This document shows positions 46,109 to 55,827 of a stretch of DNA of 64,000 nt, piece after piece (position 1 is the stretch's first letter; every line of letters starts with the position of its first letter). The DNA lies in assembly GCF_003352065.1 (NCBI RefSeq), contig NZ_CP025803.1, forward strand, positions 4,126,787-4,190,786. Direction: 5' to 3'. A program made the position numbers and the translations under genes. The stretch is from Sulfitobacter sp. SK011 (GTDB lineage Bacteria; Pseudomonadota; Alphaproteobacteria; Rhodobacterales; Rhodobacteraceae). A model generated the notes under the pieces. The model was not told the DNA's origin and ran no database searches. It saw nothing but the letters and a program-made list of their open reading frames with translations.

Positions 46109-46639
46109 TCAGCCGCCGCAGCGTTTGGCCGCATCTTCCACAGCTGCCGTGAACCCCAGCAATGAAAAGCTGTCCTTGGTCTGTGTGCCCCGACCGGACC
46201 GGCCCGTCAGGATTGCATCAGAACCGCGCTTCATCGCTGTGATGATCTTGTTGTCGTCCTCGGCGGTCGCAGGCCATGCCCATTCGCCTTCGGTGAACAA
46301 TTCAAACGTGTTGCCTGAGATGTTCATGTTGACGGTCGACCCAGACGCAAAAGGATAGCCGCCGGTAAAGGCCACCTGACCTTTGGCACCGGCCGAGGGA
46401 CGGTAAAATACCATCAACAACGTCTGACCCCGGTTCACTGCAACCACGCGCCCATCGCGTGAGTTCACAGTTTCCTTGGGCGTCGAAACACCCCAGCATT
46501 CCGTCGGATTGTCCTCGACAAAAACGCTCCAATCGGTCTTTGCCGCAACTCTGTTGTTACTCTGTTCCTGCGCCGAAACGCCGCTTGCCAAAAGCGCGGC
46601 AACACCTGTTGCCAACCCCAGCGATTTCAAAATTCCCAT
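46109..46639 (-). CDS. Invasion-associated locus B (IalB)-family periplasmic protein
   Basis: 176 residues with a signal peptide ending at GVSAQ. Two Cys (TECWGVS and KRCGG) may form a disulfide. The domain (VAVNRGQTLLMVFYRPSAG, FELFTEGEWAWPATAEDD) belongs to the IalB family, named from Bartonella but widespread in free-living Alphaproteobacteria. Function there is unknown. Confidence 0.8.
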   Translation of the reverse strand: MGILKSLGLATGVAALLASGVSAQEQSNNRVAAKTDWSVFVEDNPTECWGVSTPKETVNSRDGRVVAVNRGQTLLMVFYRPSAGAKGQVAFTGGYPFASGSTVNMNISGNTFELFTEGEWAWPATAEDDNKIITAMKRGSDAILTGRSGRGTQTKDSFSLLGFTAAVEDAAKRCGG

Positions 46640-46830
46640 CTTTACAGCCTCCAGCCGTCCTTAACCTCAATCTTTGTCCCAAACACCCGTCGGCAACCCT
46701 TATCATGGTTGTTCTCTTGCAAGTGCCTGTATTCTTTCCGACAACAATCATAATAACGTCAAACACGCGACCAGCGAAAGCCTGATTGGCAGGTTTTCGC
46801 CCACAAAAAGCGCAATAGAAGGAACAATTC

Positions 46831-47811
46831 ATGGTCAATCCAGCCCCTTTCACCGAAATCTGGCGTGGCCCCTTCCTTGAAAGCGTTCATTCCGGGCATG
46901 CGGTCATCTGTGATGACACCGGTCAAATCGTCCAGGCATGGGGAAATCCTGATGCAGTGGTCCTGCCACGATCATCCTCAAAGATGATTCAAGCGCTGCC
47001 TCTGATCACTTCCGGTGCCGCAGATAAGGCAGGTCTTGGCACCGAACATTTGGCCCTGGCCTGCGCGTCACATCAGGGGGACAAGATCCACACGGACCGT
47101 GTCGGCACCTGGCTCAAGACGCTGGGTCTGGGGGACGATGATTTCCGCTGCGGTGCTCATATTCCGTATTCCCGCGCGGCCGATGTGGCCCTGATCAAAT
47201 CAGACGAAAGCCCCTGCCAGATCCACAACAATTGCTCTGGCAAACATGCCGGGTTTCTGACCCTTAATCAGCACCTTGGGGGCGATGCTGACTATGTTGA
47301 CATTAAACACCCCGTACAACGCGCCTGTCTCGACGCGTTCGAAACCGTGACGCAAGAAACCTCACCGGGCTATGGCATCGACGGCTGTTCCGCCCCTAAC
47401 CACGCCAGCACCCTGCACGGCATGGCCCGCGCCATGGCCCATTTCGCAGCAGCACCCGAAGGGTCCGCCGAAGCACGGCTGCATCAGGCGATGCGCCTGC
47501 ACCCCGAACTGGTCGCGGGCGAAACCCGCGCCTGCACTGAACTGATGCGCGCCATGGACGGCAAAGTTGCCCTGAAAACAGGGGCCGAAGGGTATTTTAC
47601 CGCCATTCTGCCAGAGCGCAAACTTGGCATCGCCCTCAAGGCCGCCTGCGGCACCACCCGCGCCGCTGAATGTGCGATCACCGCCCTGCTGGTCAGATTG
47701 GGCGCGCTGGATGCCTATCACCCTGCCGCACTCAAGCGGATGAATGCGCCGATCACAAACTGCCGTGGCATTCAGACAGGCATGATCAAACCGGCGGCAG
47801 GCCTGATGTAA
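46831..47811 (+). CDS. Asparaginase, Rhizobium etli type (class 3)
   Basis: 326 residues of the ReAV-like asparaginase family, unrelated in sequence to E. coli AnsA/AnsB. The catalytic Ser-Lys tandem is in LPRSSSKMIQALP. NNCSGKHAGFL and GIDGCSAPNHAS carry metal-binding Cys/Lys. It hydrolyses asparagine to aspartate and ammonia. Monocistronic, about 190 bases from IalB on the opposite strand. Confidence 0.88.
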   Translation: MVNPAPFTEIWRGPFLESVHSGHAVICDDTGQIVQAWGNPDAVVLPRSSSKMIQALPLITSGAADKAGLGTEHLALACASHQGDKIHTDRVGTWLKTLGLGDDDFRCGAHIPYSRAADVALIKSDESPCQIHNNCSGKHAGFLTLNQHLGGDADYVDIKHPVQRACLDAFETVTQETSPGYGIDGCSAPNHASTLHGMARAMAHFAAAPEGSAEARLHQAMRLHPELVAGETRACTELMRAMDGKVALKTGAEGYFTAILPERKLGIALKAACGTTRAAECAITALLVRLGALDAYHPAALKRMNAPITNCRGIQTGMIKPAAGLM

Positions 47812-47829
47812 TCACGGGCCCGTTTGGGG

Positions 47830-48144
47830 TTACATTTCGACGATAGGCGCGACCTCTGCGGTCCCGGTTCCGTCCGCAACCATTGGACATCCAGCCGCCA
47901 TTTTGCAGGCCTCGTCGATATCCGCCGCCCTTACGATGGTGAACCCGGATAACGGGTTTGAACCGCCATTGTCTTCGACACCCTTGGCGCTGACCGTCTT
48001 GGACATGCCAACCGGATTGCCTGGGTTCACCATCTTGTCACCAAGGCCCTTCATCCAGGCCTCCCATGCGGCCATGGCTTTGGCCCCTTCCTCCGGTGTC
48101 TCAGGCATGGCACCACCATGATAGGCAAACATGAATTCTGGCAT
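47830..48144 (-). CDS. YciI-family protein
   Basis: 104 residues from the ATG behind GGAG. YCII-type small ferredoxin-like fold (FMFAYHGGAMPETPEEGA; SGFTIVRAADIDEACKMA). Often encoded beside ArsR-SRPBCC pairs; the activity is unknown. Third gene of the ArsR-SRPBCC-YciI operon, 29 bases after the SRPBCC gene. Confidence 0.85.
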   Translation of the reverse strand: MPEFMFAYHGGAMPETPEEGAKAMAAWEAWMKGLGDKMVNPGNPVGMSKTVSAKGVEDNGGSNPLSGFTIVRAADIDEACKMAAGCPMVADGTGTAEVAPIVEM

Positions 48145-48173
48145 GATCTTCTCCTCTGCTGGGTTTGAAATTC

Positions 48174-48602
48174 TCAACCAAGAAACCGCGCAAGCCGGGT
48201 TAGCGGCCCGTTCCACCCTGCCGAATGGCGCGCAGCCACTTCCTCGGTAGGCAGTTCACGGTGATCAATGATCAACTTTGAGCCAATCCCGGTTTCGACC
48301 ACGGTAAATGTCACATGGCTTTCCGCACCGCGCTGGTCGCCATCGTCATGCCAACCCCAGGTGAACCCGATACTGTGACCTTGATCGACCCGCGTCACCT
48401 GCCCGGACATCTTGAACCGATTGCCCTCGCCGCTCAACATCACGGCGTACCACGGGCCAGGCTTACTGAAATCAAGCTGTTCTTCGGGCAAGGTCATCCC
48501 GTCATGCCCCCACCATTGGATCAGCATGGCATGCGATGAAATCACTTCGAACAACCGCGCCGGACTGGCCGCAAATTCGCGTTCAAGCCGGATGTCAGCC
48601 AT
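48174..48602 (-). CDS. SRPBCC (AHSA1-like) protein
   Basis: 142 residues of the START/Bet v1 superfamily of the AHSA1 type, with LEREFAASPARLFEVISSHA and a helix ending in RHSAGWNGPLTRLARFLG. These have a hydrophobic cavity for a ligand. It overlaps the ArsR gene by eight bases. The frame upstream of MADIRLERE belongs to the ArsR coding sequence and is not used. Confidence 0.85.
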   Translation of the reverse strand: MADIRLEREFAASPARLFEVISSHAMLIQWWGHDGMTLPEEQLDFSKPGPWYAVMLSGEGNRFKMSGQVTRVDQGHSIGFTWGWHDDGDQRGAESHVTFTVVETGIGSKLIIDHRELPTEEVAARHSAGWNGPLTRLARFLG

Positions 48603-48927
48603 CCTCTGTCCCCCCGTCCTGCGCCAATAGCGCATCAAGCCGGTCAAGCCCCGCTTCCCAAAACGCACGATGCGAAATGGTCCAGTCTGAAATAGCCTTC
48701 AGCGCATCAGGCTGAACCGAATAATACCGCTTCGTCCCCGCCACACGCTGTTGAATGACCCCTGCCTTGCGCAGAACCTTCAGGTGCCGCGACACGGCCG
48801 GTGCCGTCATCTCTACATGCGCCACCAGATCACCCGCAGCCAATTCGCCCTGCGCCATGAGCCGCTCTACCACCGCAAGACGGGTCCGGTCAGACAGCGC
48901 GGCAAAGGTGGCAGCAAGCTGGGTCAT
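48595..48927 (-). CDS. ArsR-family winged-helix repressor
   Basis: 110 residues. The winged HTH covers most of the protein: LSDRTRLAVVERLMAQGELA, VEMTAPAVSRHLKVLRKAG (recognition helix). No arsenic-binding CVC motif is visible, so it is not metal-sensing in the usual way. First gene of the ArsR-SRPBCC-YciI operon and likely an autorepressor. Confidence 0.9.
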   Translation of the reverse strand: MTQLAATFAALSDRTRLAVVERLMAQGELAAGDLVAHVEMTAPAVSRHLKVLRKAGVIQQRVAGTKRYYSVQPDALKAISDWTISHRAFWEAGLDRLDALLAQDGGTEDG

Positions 48928-49054
48928 ATCTATAATTTAACAATATTGTTAATTAAGTAAAGACCGAAATTCCACGACCCCTTGCCCCAGCTTCTTTTCG
49001 CCAAAAATACTCCAGGGGGGTCTGGGGGCCTGCAGCCCCCAGCCGGTCGCCGCG

Positions 49055-49930
49055 TCACGCGGCGAACTCGGCCTTGCGATACCCCTGTACAAACAACAAC
49101 GCTGTCAAATCACCGAAATTGATCCGCACATCACATTCCGCCGCGACCACCGGCTTGGCATGCAGCGCCACACCCAATCCGGCCCGGTGCAACATGCCCA
49201 GATCGTTTGCCCCGTCACCCACGGCGATGACATCGGATTCCTGTATTCCCAATCTTTTCGTGATTTCGGCCAAGGCATCCACCTTGGCCTGTTTGCCAAG
49301 GATCGGCAGTCCAACTTCGCCCGTCAAAAAGCCGTCTGACACCAACAAGGTATTGGCCCGGTTTTCATGAAACCCCAACTCCGCCGCGACCTGCGCGGTG
49401 AACGCGGTGAACCCGCCAGAAACCAGCGCCGCATGGCTGCCCTGGGCCTTCATGGTCGCCAACAGGGCTTTGCCCCCCGGCATCAGGGTGATCCGCTCGG
49501 CCAACACCTTGTCGATCACACCCACGTCCAGCCCCGCCAGCAGACCCACACGTTCGCGCAGCGCACCGTCAAAATCCAGCTCGCCGTTCATCGCCCTTGC
49601 CGTGATGTCCTTGACGCGGGGCCCGACGCCCGCCTCATCCGCCAGTTCGTCAATACATTCCTGCTGGATCATTGTGCTGTCCATGTCCGCCAAAAGCATC
49701 TTTTTTCGGCGTCCCTCGGTGGGCATCACCACCATATCAACACCGATCGCCTGACAGTCTTTCCAAACCTCCCACCGGTTGCCGGGCACCTGGTCAACGA
49801 CAAATTCAGCGGCCTCGTCAGGGGCCAACCAGATGGCATCGCCCCCGCCCCAGGCGTTGCGCAGGCTTTCGACCAGCGCCGGGTCGAGGGCCGCGTTCAT
49901 TGGGGAGGTAAGCAAAACAACGGTAAACAT
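49055..49930 (-). CDS. serB: Phosphoserine phosphatase
   Basis: 291 residues. The HAD-type phosphatase has the nucleophile Asp in LLADMDSTMIQQECIDELA and motif 3 GDGANDLGMLHRAGLGVALH. An N-terminal regulatory part of about 80 residues precedes the catalytic domain. Last step of serine synthesis. Divergent from serC and serA, so the whole pathway lies in one locus. Confidence 0.95.
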   Translation of the reverse strand: MFTVVLLTSPMNAALDPALVESLRNAWGGGDAIWLAPDEAAEFVVDQVPGNRWEVWKDCQAIGVDMVVMPTEGRRKKMLLADMDSTMIQQECIDELADEAGVGPRVKDITARAMNGELDFDGALRERVGLLAGLDVGVIDKVLAERITLMPGGKALLATMKAQGSHAALVSGGFTAFTAQVAAELGFHENRANTLLVSDGFLTGEVGLPILGKQAKVDALAEITKRLGIQESDVIAVGDGANDLGMLHRAGLGVALHAKPVVAAECDVRINFGDLTALLFVQGYRKAEFAA

Positions 49931-50035
49931 CAGCAAGGTTTCCTATCCGCGCCAAAGATGTCGCAAAAAATGACTGAAGCGGCGTTCTAGCTGCGTTTTG
50001 CCGCTTGTGCCAGACCACGCGCGCCCGTATCTCCA

Positions 50036-50082
50036 TCAGCGGGACACCCTTCCCCAACGAAGGGCATTTATCTGTAAGGATA
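50036..50082 (+). ncRNA. Candidate serC RNA motif (5' leader of serC)
   Basis: The 50 bases before serC contain AGCGGGACACCC, a hairpin CCCTTC-CCCAAC-GAAGGG (50047-50064) and ATTTATCTGTAAGGATA. This matches my memory of the alphaproteobacterial serC RNA motif in position and sequence. The motif is a conserved structured leader believed to be regulatory; its ligand is not established. A covariance search against the Rfam serC model would confirm it. Confidence 0.65.
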
Positions 50083-50088
50083 GCAGAC

Positions 50089-51231
50089 ATGAGCACGACA
50101 CTTCCGGCCACGCGGCCGGCAAATCCGCGTTTTTCTTCTGGCCCTTGTGCCAAAATCCCCACATTTGATCTCAACAAGCTCAGCGACGCACCCTTGGGCC
50201 GCAGCCACCGTGCCGCCCCCGGCAAGGCCAAGCTGCTTGAGGCGATTGAAACCACCCGCGACATCCTCGGCGTACCGACAGATTACCGCATTGGCATTGT
50301 GCCGGCGTCCGACACAGGCGCGTTTGAGATGGCAATGTGGTCAATGCTGGGCGAACGTCCTGCTGAAATGGTCGCATGGGAAAGCTTTGGCGCAGGCTGG
50401 GTCACAGATGTGATCAAACAGCTTAAGATCGACGCACAGGTGCACACCGCTGAGTATGGCGACATCGTCGATATGGCGGCGCTGAACTATGACAATGACG
50501 TTTGTTTTACATGGAACGGCACCACCTCCGGCGTGCGCATGGCAACGGGCGATACAATCCCGGCGAACCGTGAGGGCCTGACGCTCTGTGATGCGACATC
50601 GGCTGCCTTTGCGATGGACCTGCCGTGGGACAAACTGGATGTGACAACCTTCTCCTGGCAAAAGGTGTTGGGCGGTGAAGCGGCGCATGGCATGCTGATC
50701 CTGTCGCCCCGCGCGGTTGAGCGGCTCGAAACCTATACCCCCGCATGGCCCCTGCCCAAGATTTTCCGTCTGACCAAAGGCGGCAAACTGATCGAAGGCA
50801 TCTTCAAGGGTGAGACCATCAACACGCCTTCGATGCTCTGCGTTGAGGATTACCTTGTCGCCTTGGACTGGGCCAAATCCGTAGGCGGCCTGAAGGGATT
50901 GATCGCGCGCGCAGATGCCAATGCCAAAGCGATTGCCGACTTTGTCGCGGATCACGATTGGATCGATTTTCTGGCAACGGATCCAGCGACCCGCTCCAAT
51001 ACATCCGTGTGCCTGAAGTTCACAGATGACCGCATCGCCGACGGGACCGCCTTTGCCAAAGCGGTTGCAAAGCGGCTGGCGGATGAGAACGTCGCGCTTG
51101 ATATCGGCGCTTACCGTGACGCGCCTCCGGGTCTTCGCATCTGGTGTGGCGGGACTGTGGAAACCTCAGATATCGCCGCGATGCTGCCTTGGCTGGCATG
51201 GGCATTCGAGACCGAGATTAACGCGGGCTGA
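50089..51231 (+). CDS. serC: Phosphoserine aminotransferase
   Basis: 380 residues, full length. Class V PLP aminotransferase: the PLP lysine is in [35 protein letters not shown] at the start marks the alphaproteobacterial type. It converts 3-phosphohydroxypyruvate to phosphoserine with glutamate. The ATG follows GTAAGGATAG. serA lies 59 bases downstream. Confidence 0.95.
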   Translation: MSTTLPATRPANPRFSSGPCAKIPTFDLNKLSDAPLGRSHRAAPGKAKLLEAIETTRDILGVPTDYRIGIVPASDTGAFEMAMWSMLGERPAEMVAWESFGAGWVTDVIKQLKIDAQVHTAEYGDIVDMAALNYDNDVCFTWNGTTSGVRMATGDTIPANREGLTLCDATSAAFAMDLPWDKLDVTTFSWQKVLGGEAAHGMLILSPRAVERLETYTPAWPLPKIFRLTKGGKLIEGIFKGETINTPSMLCVEDYLVALDWAKSVGGLKGLIARADANAKAIADFVADHDWIDFLATDPATRSNTSVCLKFTDDRIADGTAFAKAVAKRLADENVALDIGAYRDAPPGLRIWCGGTVETSDIAAMLPWLAWAFETEINAG

Positions 51232-51242
51232 GCGAACCTCAC

Positions 51243-51273
51243 ATACCGACGCAATACCGACGTAATACCGACA
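51243..51273 (+). repeat. Three tandem copies of an 11-bp unit between serC and serA
   Basis: ATACCGAC occurs at 51243, 51254 and 51265, exactly 11 bases apart, the copies differing slightly in the last three bases. It fills most of the 59-base gap. The 11-base spacing is about one helical turn, as if for a protein bound to one face; it may equally be slippage. Confidence 0.6.
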
Positions 51274-51290
51274 TTCAAAAGGACCAAAAA

Positions 51291-52886
51291 ATGGCCCCCA
51301 AAGTACTCATCTCCGACAAACTCAGCGCCGCTGCCGTACAGATTTTCAAAGACCGCGGCATCGACGTCGACTTCCAGCCTGACTTGGGTAAGGACAAGGA
51401 CAAGCTGGCCGAAGTGATCGGCAACTACGATGGCCTCGCCATCCGTTCCGCCACCAAAGTGACCGAAAAGATTCTCGCCAATGCGCCAAACCTCAAGGTG
51501 ATTGGCCGCGCGGGAATTGGCACTGATAACATCGACAAAGACGCCGCATCCAAAAAGGGTGTGATCGTCATGAACACACCTTTTGGCAATATGATCACCA
51601 CCGCCGAACACGCCATCGCGATGATGTTTGCCGTCGCCCGCCAAATTCCCGAAGCCTCTGCATCGACCCACGCTGGCAAGTGGGAAAAGTCGAAATTTAT
51701 GGGGGTTGAACTGACCGGAAAAACCCTTGGTGTGATTGGCGCAGGCAACATTGGCGGTATCGTCTGTGACCGCGCCCGCGGCCTTAAAATGAAGGTTATC
51801 GCCTATGATCCTTTCCTCGGCGAAGAAAAAGCCGAGAAAATGGGTGTCGAAAAGGTCACACTTGACGCGTTGCTTGAGCGCGCTGATTTCATCACGCTGC
51901 ATGTCCCGTTTACCGATCAAACCGCCAACATCCTCAGCCGTGAGGCCCTTGAGAAAACCAAGAAAGGCGTGCGGATTATCAACTGCGCCCGTGGCGGTCT
52001 GGTGGACGAACAGGCGCTCGCGGATCTTTTGAAATCTGGCCATGTTGCTGGGGCAGCTTTCGATGTCTTTGCGGTAGAGCCCGCAACCGAGAACCCGCTT
52101 TTCAATTTGCCAAACGTTGTCTGCACCCCCCATTTGGGCGCGGCCACGACCGAAGCACAAGAAAATGTGGCCCTGCAGGTCGCTGACCAAATGTCTGACT
52201 ATCTGCTGACAGGTGCCGTGAGCAACGCACTCAACATGCCGTCGGTGACGGCAGAAGAAGCCAAGGTCATGGGTCCATGGCTCAAGCTGTCAGGGCATCT
52301 TGGCGCATTCATCGGGCAGATGACGGATGAGCCGATCAAAGCGATCAACATCCTTTATGATGGCTGCGTCGCTGAGATGAACCTCAACGCCCTGAATTGC
52401 GGTGTGGTCGCGGGTATCATGAAACGGGCCAACCCGGATGTGAACATGGTCAGCGCACCCGTTGTTGCCCGCGAGAAAGGCATCCAGATCAGCACGACCA
52501 ATCAAGATAAGTCTGGTGTTTTTGACGGCTACATCAAGGTGACAGTGGTGACAGACAAGCGTGAAAGGTCGATTGCCGGGACTGTCTTTTCGGACGGCAA
52601 GCCACGGTTCATCCAGATCAAAGGCATCCAGATCGACGCCGAAGTAGGCGAACATATGCTTTATACCACCAACGAGGACGTGCCCGGCATCATCGGGACC
52701 TTGGGTCAGACAATGGGCGAGAACGGCGTGAACATCGCCAACTTTACCCTTGGCCGCGCCGCTGTGAAGGGCGAGGCGATTGCCCTGCTTTATGTCGATG
52801 CAGAGGTTCCCGCGCCGGTCATAAAGAAACTGCAGGACACCGGCATGTTTACCCAGGTCAAACCACTGCAATTCGACGTGGCCTGA
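51291..52886 (+). CDS. serA: D-3-phosphoglycerate dehydrogenase
   Basis: 531 residues, the long form with the additional (ASB) domain. The Rossmann NAD-binding GAGNIGG is near residue 148, and the catalytic Arg (NCARGGLVDE) and His (CTPHLGAA) are present. A C-terminal ACT domain starts around residue 455 (MLYTTNEDVPGIIGTLGQTM) and gives serine feedback control. First step of the serine pathway. Confidence 0.97.
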   Translation: MAPKVLISDKLSAAAVQIFKDRGIDVDFQPDLGKDKDKLAEVIGNYDGLAIRSATKVTEKILANAPNLKVIGRAGIGTDNIDKDAASKKGVIVMNTPFGNMITTAEHAIAMMFAVARQIPEASASTHAGKWEKSKFMGVELTGKTLGVIGAGNIGGIVCDRARGLKMKVIAYDPFLGEEKAEKMGVEKVTLDALLERADFITLHVPFTDQTANILSREALEKTKKGVRIINCARGGLVDEQALADLLKSGHVAGAAFDVFAVEPATENPLFNLPNVVCTPHLGAATTEAQENVALQVADQMSDYLLTGAVSNALNMPSVTAEEAKVMGPWLKLSGHLGAFIGQMTDEPIKAINILYDGCVAEMNLNALNCGVVAGIMKRANPDVNMVSAPVVAREKGIQISTTNQDKSGVFDGYIKVTVVTDKRERSIAGTVFSDGKPRFIQIKGIQIDAEVGEHMLYTTNEDVPGIIGTLGQTMGENGVNIANFTLGRAAVKGEAIALLYVDAEVPAPVIKKLQDTGMFTQVKPLQFDVA

Positions 52887-52940
52887 CCCGGACAGCGATG
52901 TTAAACAACCTGCGTTCGCCCCCGGTGGGGCGGGCGCAAC

Positions 52941-53687
52941 ATGAGGAACGTTCCCATCTCACAGCCCCTTTATGCCATCGGCGACATTCATGGTCAGCTG
53001 GCCGAGCTTCACCGCGTGCTGGACCTCATCGAGAAAGATGGCGGCAAGGATGCGCAAATCATCTTTCTGGGCGATTATACCGACCGAGGGCCGGACAGCC
53101 GCGGCGTCATGGATCTGTTGGTCGAGGGACAGGCAAAATCGCGCAACTGGACCTTTCTTAAGGGCAACCACGACCGCATGTTCGAATGGTTCATGCAAAA
53201 GCCATTGCGCAATGATCCTTATCTGATGGTTGAACTTTATTGGCTGCATCAGCGGCTGGGCGGCGACACGACGATGCAATCCTACGGCGTTGACGCCTTC
53301 AGAGGCCGCCGTAACAAAGACGTGCAGGCCGAAGCGCTTGCCGTGGTCCCGCAAAGCCATCTGGATTTTCTCGCAGGACTGGAGTTGTCATACCAGACCA
53401 AAGATCTGTTTCTTGTCCATGCCGGAATTGTCCCCGGTGTCCCCCTGAGCAAACAGAAAGAAGAAAACCTGCTTTGGATCAGGCAGGAGTTTCATAAACA
53501 TGAAAAACCACATCCCAAGCTGATCGTGCATGGTCATACGCCCATCGATCATCCAACCCACTATGGCAATCGCGTCAACCTGGATACCGGCGCGGGTTAT
53601 GGCGAACCCCTGACTGCTGCGGTTTTTGAGGGGGTTAAGTGTTGGGCTTTGACTGCTTCGGGGCGCATGCCGCTCGCACCGGAATAA
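52941..53687 (+). CDS. Metallophosphoesterase (ApaH/PrpE-like Ser/Thr phosphatase fold)
   Basis: 248 residues with all five metal motifs in order: GDIHGQ, GDYTDRGPDSRGV, GNHD, a His in HAGIVPGV, and HGHTP. The fold of protein phosphatase 1-type enzymes. Substrate is protein phosphate or Ap4A. It follows serA after 54 bases with a ribosome site. Confidence 0.88.
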   Translation: MRNVPISQPLYAIGDIHGQLAELHRVLDLIEKDGGKDAQIIFLGDYTDRGPDSRGVMDLLVEGQAKSRNWTFLKGNHDRMFEWFMQKPLRNDPYLMVELYWLHQRLGGDTTMQSYGVDAFRGRRNKDVQAEALAVVPQSHLDFLAGLELSYQTKDLFLVHAGIVPGVPLSKQKEENLLWIRQEFHKHEKPHPKLIVHGHTPIDHPTHYGNRVNLDTGAGYGEPLTAAVFEGVKCWALTASGRMPLAPE

Positions 53688-53751
53688 CCGGATCCCAAGA
53701 CAGCATGCCCTTGCCGCGCGCAGACACATTCTTTCCCCCGATGACGCTGAC

Positions 53752-54738
53752 CTAGATCGCGATAATCTTTTCTGCAAAACCCGTAAAATCCGGCGCATGA
53801 TACAATGCTGTTCCTGATGCTGCGATCTCCTTCATCGCGGCAGCGCTTTTGGCGTCTGGCCCCGGCCCCGGTTCGCGTAGCACAACCGCGCGGATGCGTC
53901 CGGGATGACGGGCAATGGCATCGCGGTAAACGAAGGCGTCGTGCTGCCCTGTGTCGCCCACCAAGACGAATGTCAGGTCAGGATTGGCGGCCATCAGAAT
54001 ATCAATGCTGCCGCCTTTGTGGTCGCCGTGGGTGCCAGTTATGAATTGTGTCTTACTCAGCCCCAGATCCCGCAAGAACATCGGTCCGCGTGTCAGCCCT
54101 GCGCGTTCGAATATTCCGGTCAGGAAATGATGAAGGTTCCAAGGGCTGGAGCTGACGTAATAGACCGGATTGCGGCCGCTGTCGGACAGCGCCGCGATAA
54201 ACCTGACCGCGTCGGGGAAAATGCGGCGGGTCAGCAGATTGCCGGTCAGCGAGGTCCAAAGGTTGCGTACCAGTGAATAGGCCCCCGTTTCCAACATCGT
54301 ATCATCAACGTCAGAAATCACCGCAAACTCTGCATCTTGACGTGTTGCCAGCACAGGACAGGTGGTCACGCCTGTCCGACCCTCGATTGACGTTTCGATA
54401 TCGATCCAGCCCTCAGCGGTCCAACGCGGAAGCATCAGGCTGAAATAGCCTTCATCGTCTGTCAGGGCTGTGACGCCCTGGGCCGACACCTCGACACCAG
54501 CCACTTCATCGGTCAAAAACAGCGACACCATCTGACGAAAATTGACCCAAACCGATTGTGTGGGCAGCGGCTTGTTTCGTCTAAGTGCCGCAAGCACCCG
54601 TCCGCGAACCACCAAATTGTCAGGAGTCGCGTAGCCGATATAGGGTTCAATGATGCGCCGTTTATCGTTCTGGCCGCGCAAACGGTCCAATATGTACTCT
54701 GTGCGCCAGGCAAAAGAATGAATAATGCGTTTGATCAT
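53752..54738 (-). CDS. App1-like phosphatase-domain protein
   Basis: 328 residues. The central/C-terminal part matches App1 (DUF2183), a HAD-type phosphatase: VISDVDDTMLETG (DxDDT), YVSSSPWNL, GDTGQHDAFVYRD. Yeast App1 is a phosphatidate phosphatase. The N-terminal 140 residues contain a beta-rich domain. No signal peptide. Convergent with the metallophosphoesterase. Confidence 0.85.
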   Translation of the reverse strand: MIKRIIHSFAWRTEYILDRLRGQNDKRRIIEPYIGYATPDNLVVRGRVLAALRRNKPLPTQSVWVNFRQMVSLFLTDEVAGVEVSAQGVTALTDDEGYFSLMLPRWTAEGWIDIETSIEGRTGVTTCPVLATRQDAEFAVISDVDDTMLETGAYSLVRNLWTSLTGNLLTRRIFPDAVRFIAALSDSGRNPVYYVSSSPWNLHHFLTGIFERAGLTRGPMFLRDLGLSKTQFITGTHGDHKGGSIDILMAANPDLTFVLVGDTGQHDAFVYRDAIARHPGRIRAVVLREPGPGPDAKSAAAMKEIAASGTALYHAPDFTGFAEKIIAI

Positions 54739-54786
54739 GGTCCCTAACGCGGCAGAACCTCAGATGGTTCATCTGTCGGATCAGAC

Positions 54787-55827
54787 TTACGTCCAGTCCA
54801 GAACAACTTTGCCCGATTGTCCCGATTTCATCGCAGCAAACCCAGCCTCAAAATCATCGACCGCAAAACGGTGGGTAATGATCTTGGACACATCCAAACC
54901 ATTCTCAAGCATGGCAATCATCTTGTACCAGGTTTCAAAAATCTCGCGCCCATAGACACCTTTGATTGTGATGGCTTTGAACACGATCGCGCTCCAGTCG
55001 ACGGGTGATTTGCCGGGCGGAATACCCAACATCGCAATACGGCCGCCCATGGTCATCGCATCCACCATTTGATCCAATGCGCGCTGGTTGCCGGACATTT
55101 CCAATCCGACGTCAAAGCCCTGTTTCATCTTCAGCTTTGGGAACACATCGCGCAGTTCCTCAGAGGCGACATTGACGGGGATCACGTCCGTCACCTTCTC
55201 AGCCAGCGCAAGGCGGTCGGGATTCACATCCGTAATCACCACATGCCGCGCGCCCACGTGCCGCGCCACTGCAGCAGCCATGATGCCAATCGGCCCGGCA
55301 CCGGTGATCAAAACATCTTCGCCCACCAGATCAAAACTTAGCGCGGTGTGCACGGCGTTGCCCAAGGGATCAAGGATCGCACCGATGTCATCGGAAATTT
55401 CATCTGGCAAGGGCACCACATTAAACGCGGGTAGCTTCAGATATTGCGCAAAGGCCCCTTGTTCATTGACGCCAATGCCCCGTGTGGCCGGGTCGAGGTG
55501 AAATTTGCCTGCGCGGCTCTGACGGGATTTTTTTCCGATCAGATGTCCTTCGCCGGAACACCGCTGGCCAATCTCCAGCCCTTCGACATTGCGGCCCAAT
55601 TCAACAATCTGACCCGCAAATTCATGCCCGGTAATCATCGGAACAGGCACTGTTTTCTTGGCCCACTCGTCCCAGTTCCAGATGTGAATATCCGTCCCGC
55701 AAATACCGGTCTTGTTGATCTTGATCAGCACGTCGTCGGGGCCGATTTCCGGCACCGGCGCTTGGACCATCCACAATCCCTCGCGGGCGTGCAGCTTTGA
55801 CAGTGCTTTCATTTCGTTGGTCGTCAT
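54787..55827 (-). CDS. tdh: L-threonine 3-dehydrogenase without structural-zinc cysteines
   Basis: 346 residues, oxidises threonine to 2-amino-3-ketobutyrate with NAD+. The catalytic-zinc ligands Cys43 and His68/Glu69 are kept. The structural-zinc loop aligns with E. coli without gaps, but all four cysteines (93, 96, 99, 107 there) are Gly98, Ser101, Ser104 and Asp112 here. Start overlaps the kbl stop (ATGA). The order kbl-tdh is conserved, both running leftward. The protein still looks functional by fold; the loss is presumably lineage-specific. Confidence 0.92.
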   Translation of the reverse strand: MTTNEMKALSKLHAREGLWMVQAPVPEIGPDDVLIKINKTGICGTDIHIWNWDEWAKKTVPVPMITGHEFAGQIVELGRNVEGLEIGQRCSGEGHLIGKKSRQSRAGKFHLDPATRGIGVNEQGAFAQYLKLPAFNVVPLPDEISDDIGAILDPLGNAVHTALSFDLVGEDVLITGAGPIGIMAAAVARHVGARHVVITDVNPDRLALAEKVTDVIPVNVASEELRDVFPKLKMKQGFDVGLEMSGNQRALDQMVDAMTMGGRIAMLGIPPGKSPVDWSAIVFKAITIKGVYGREIFETWYKMIAMLENGLDVSKIITHRFAVDDFEAGFAAMKSGQSGKVVLDWT

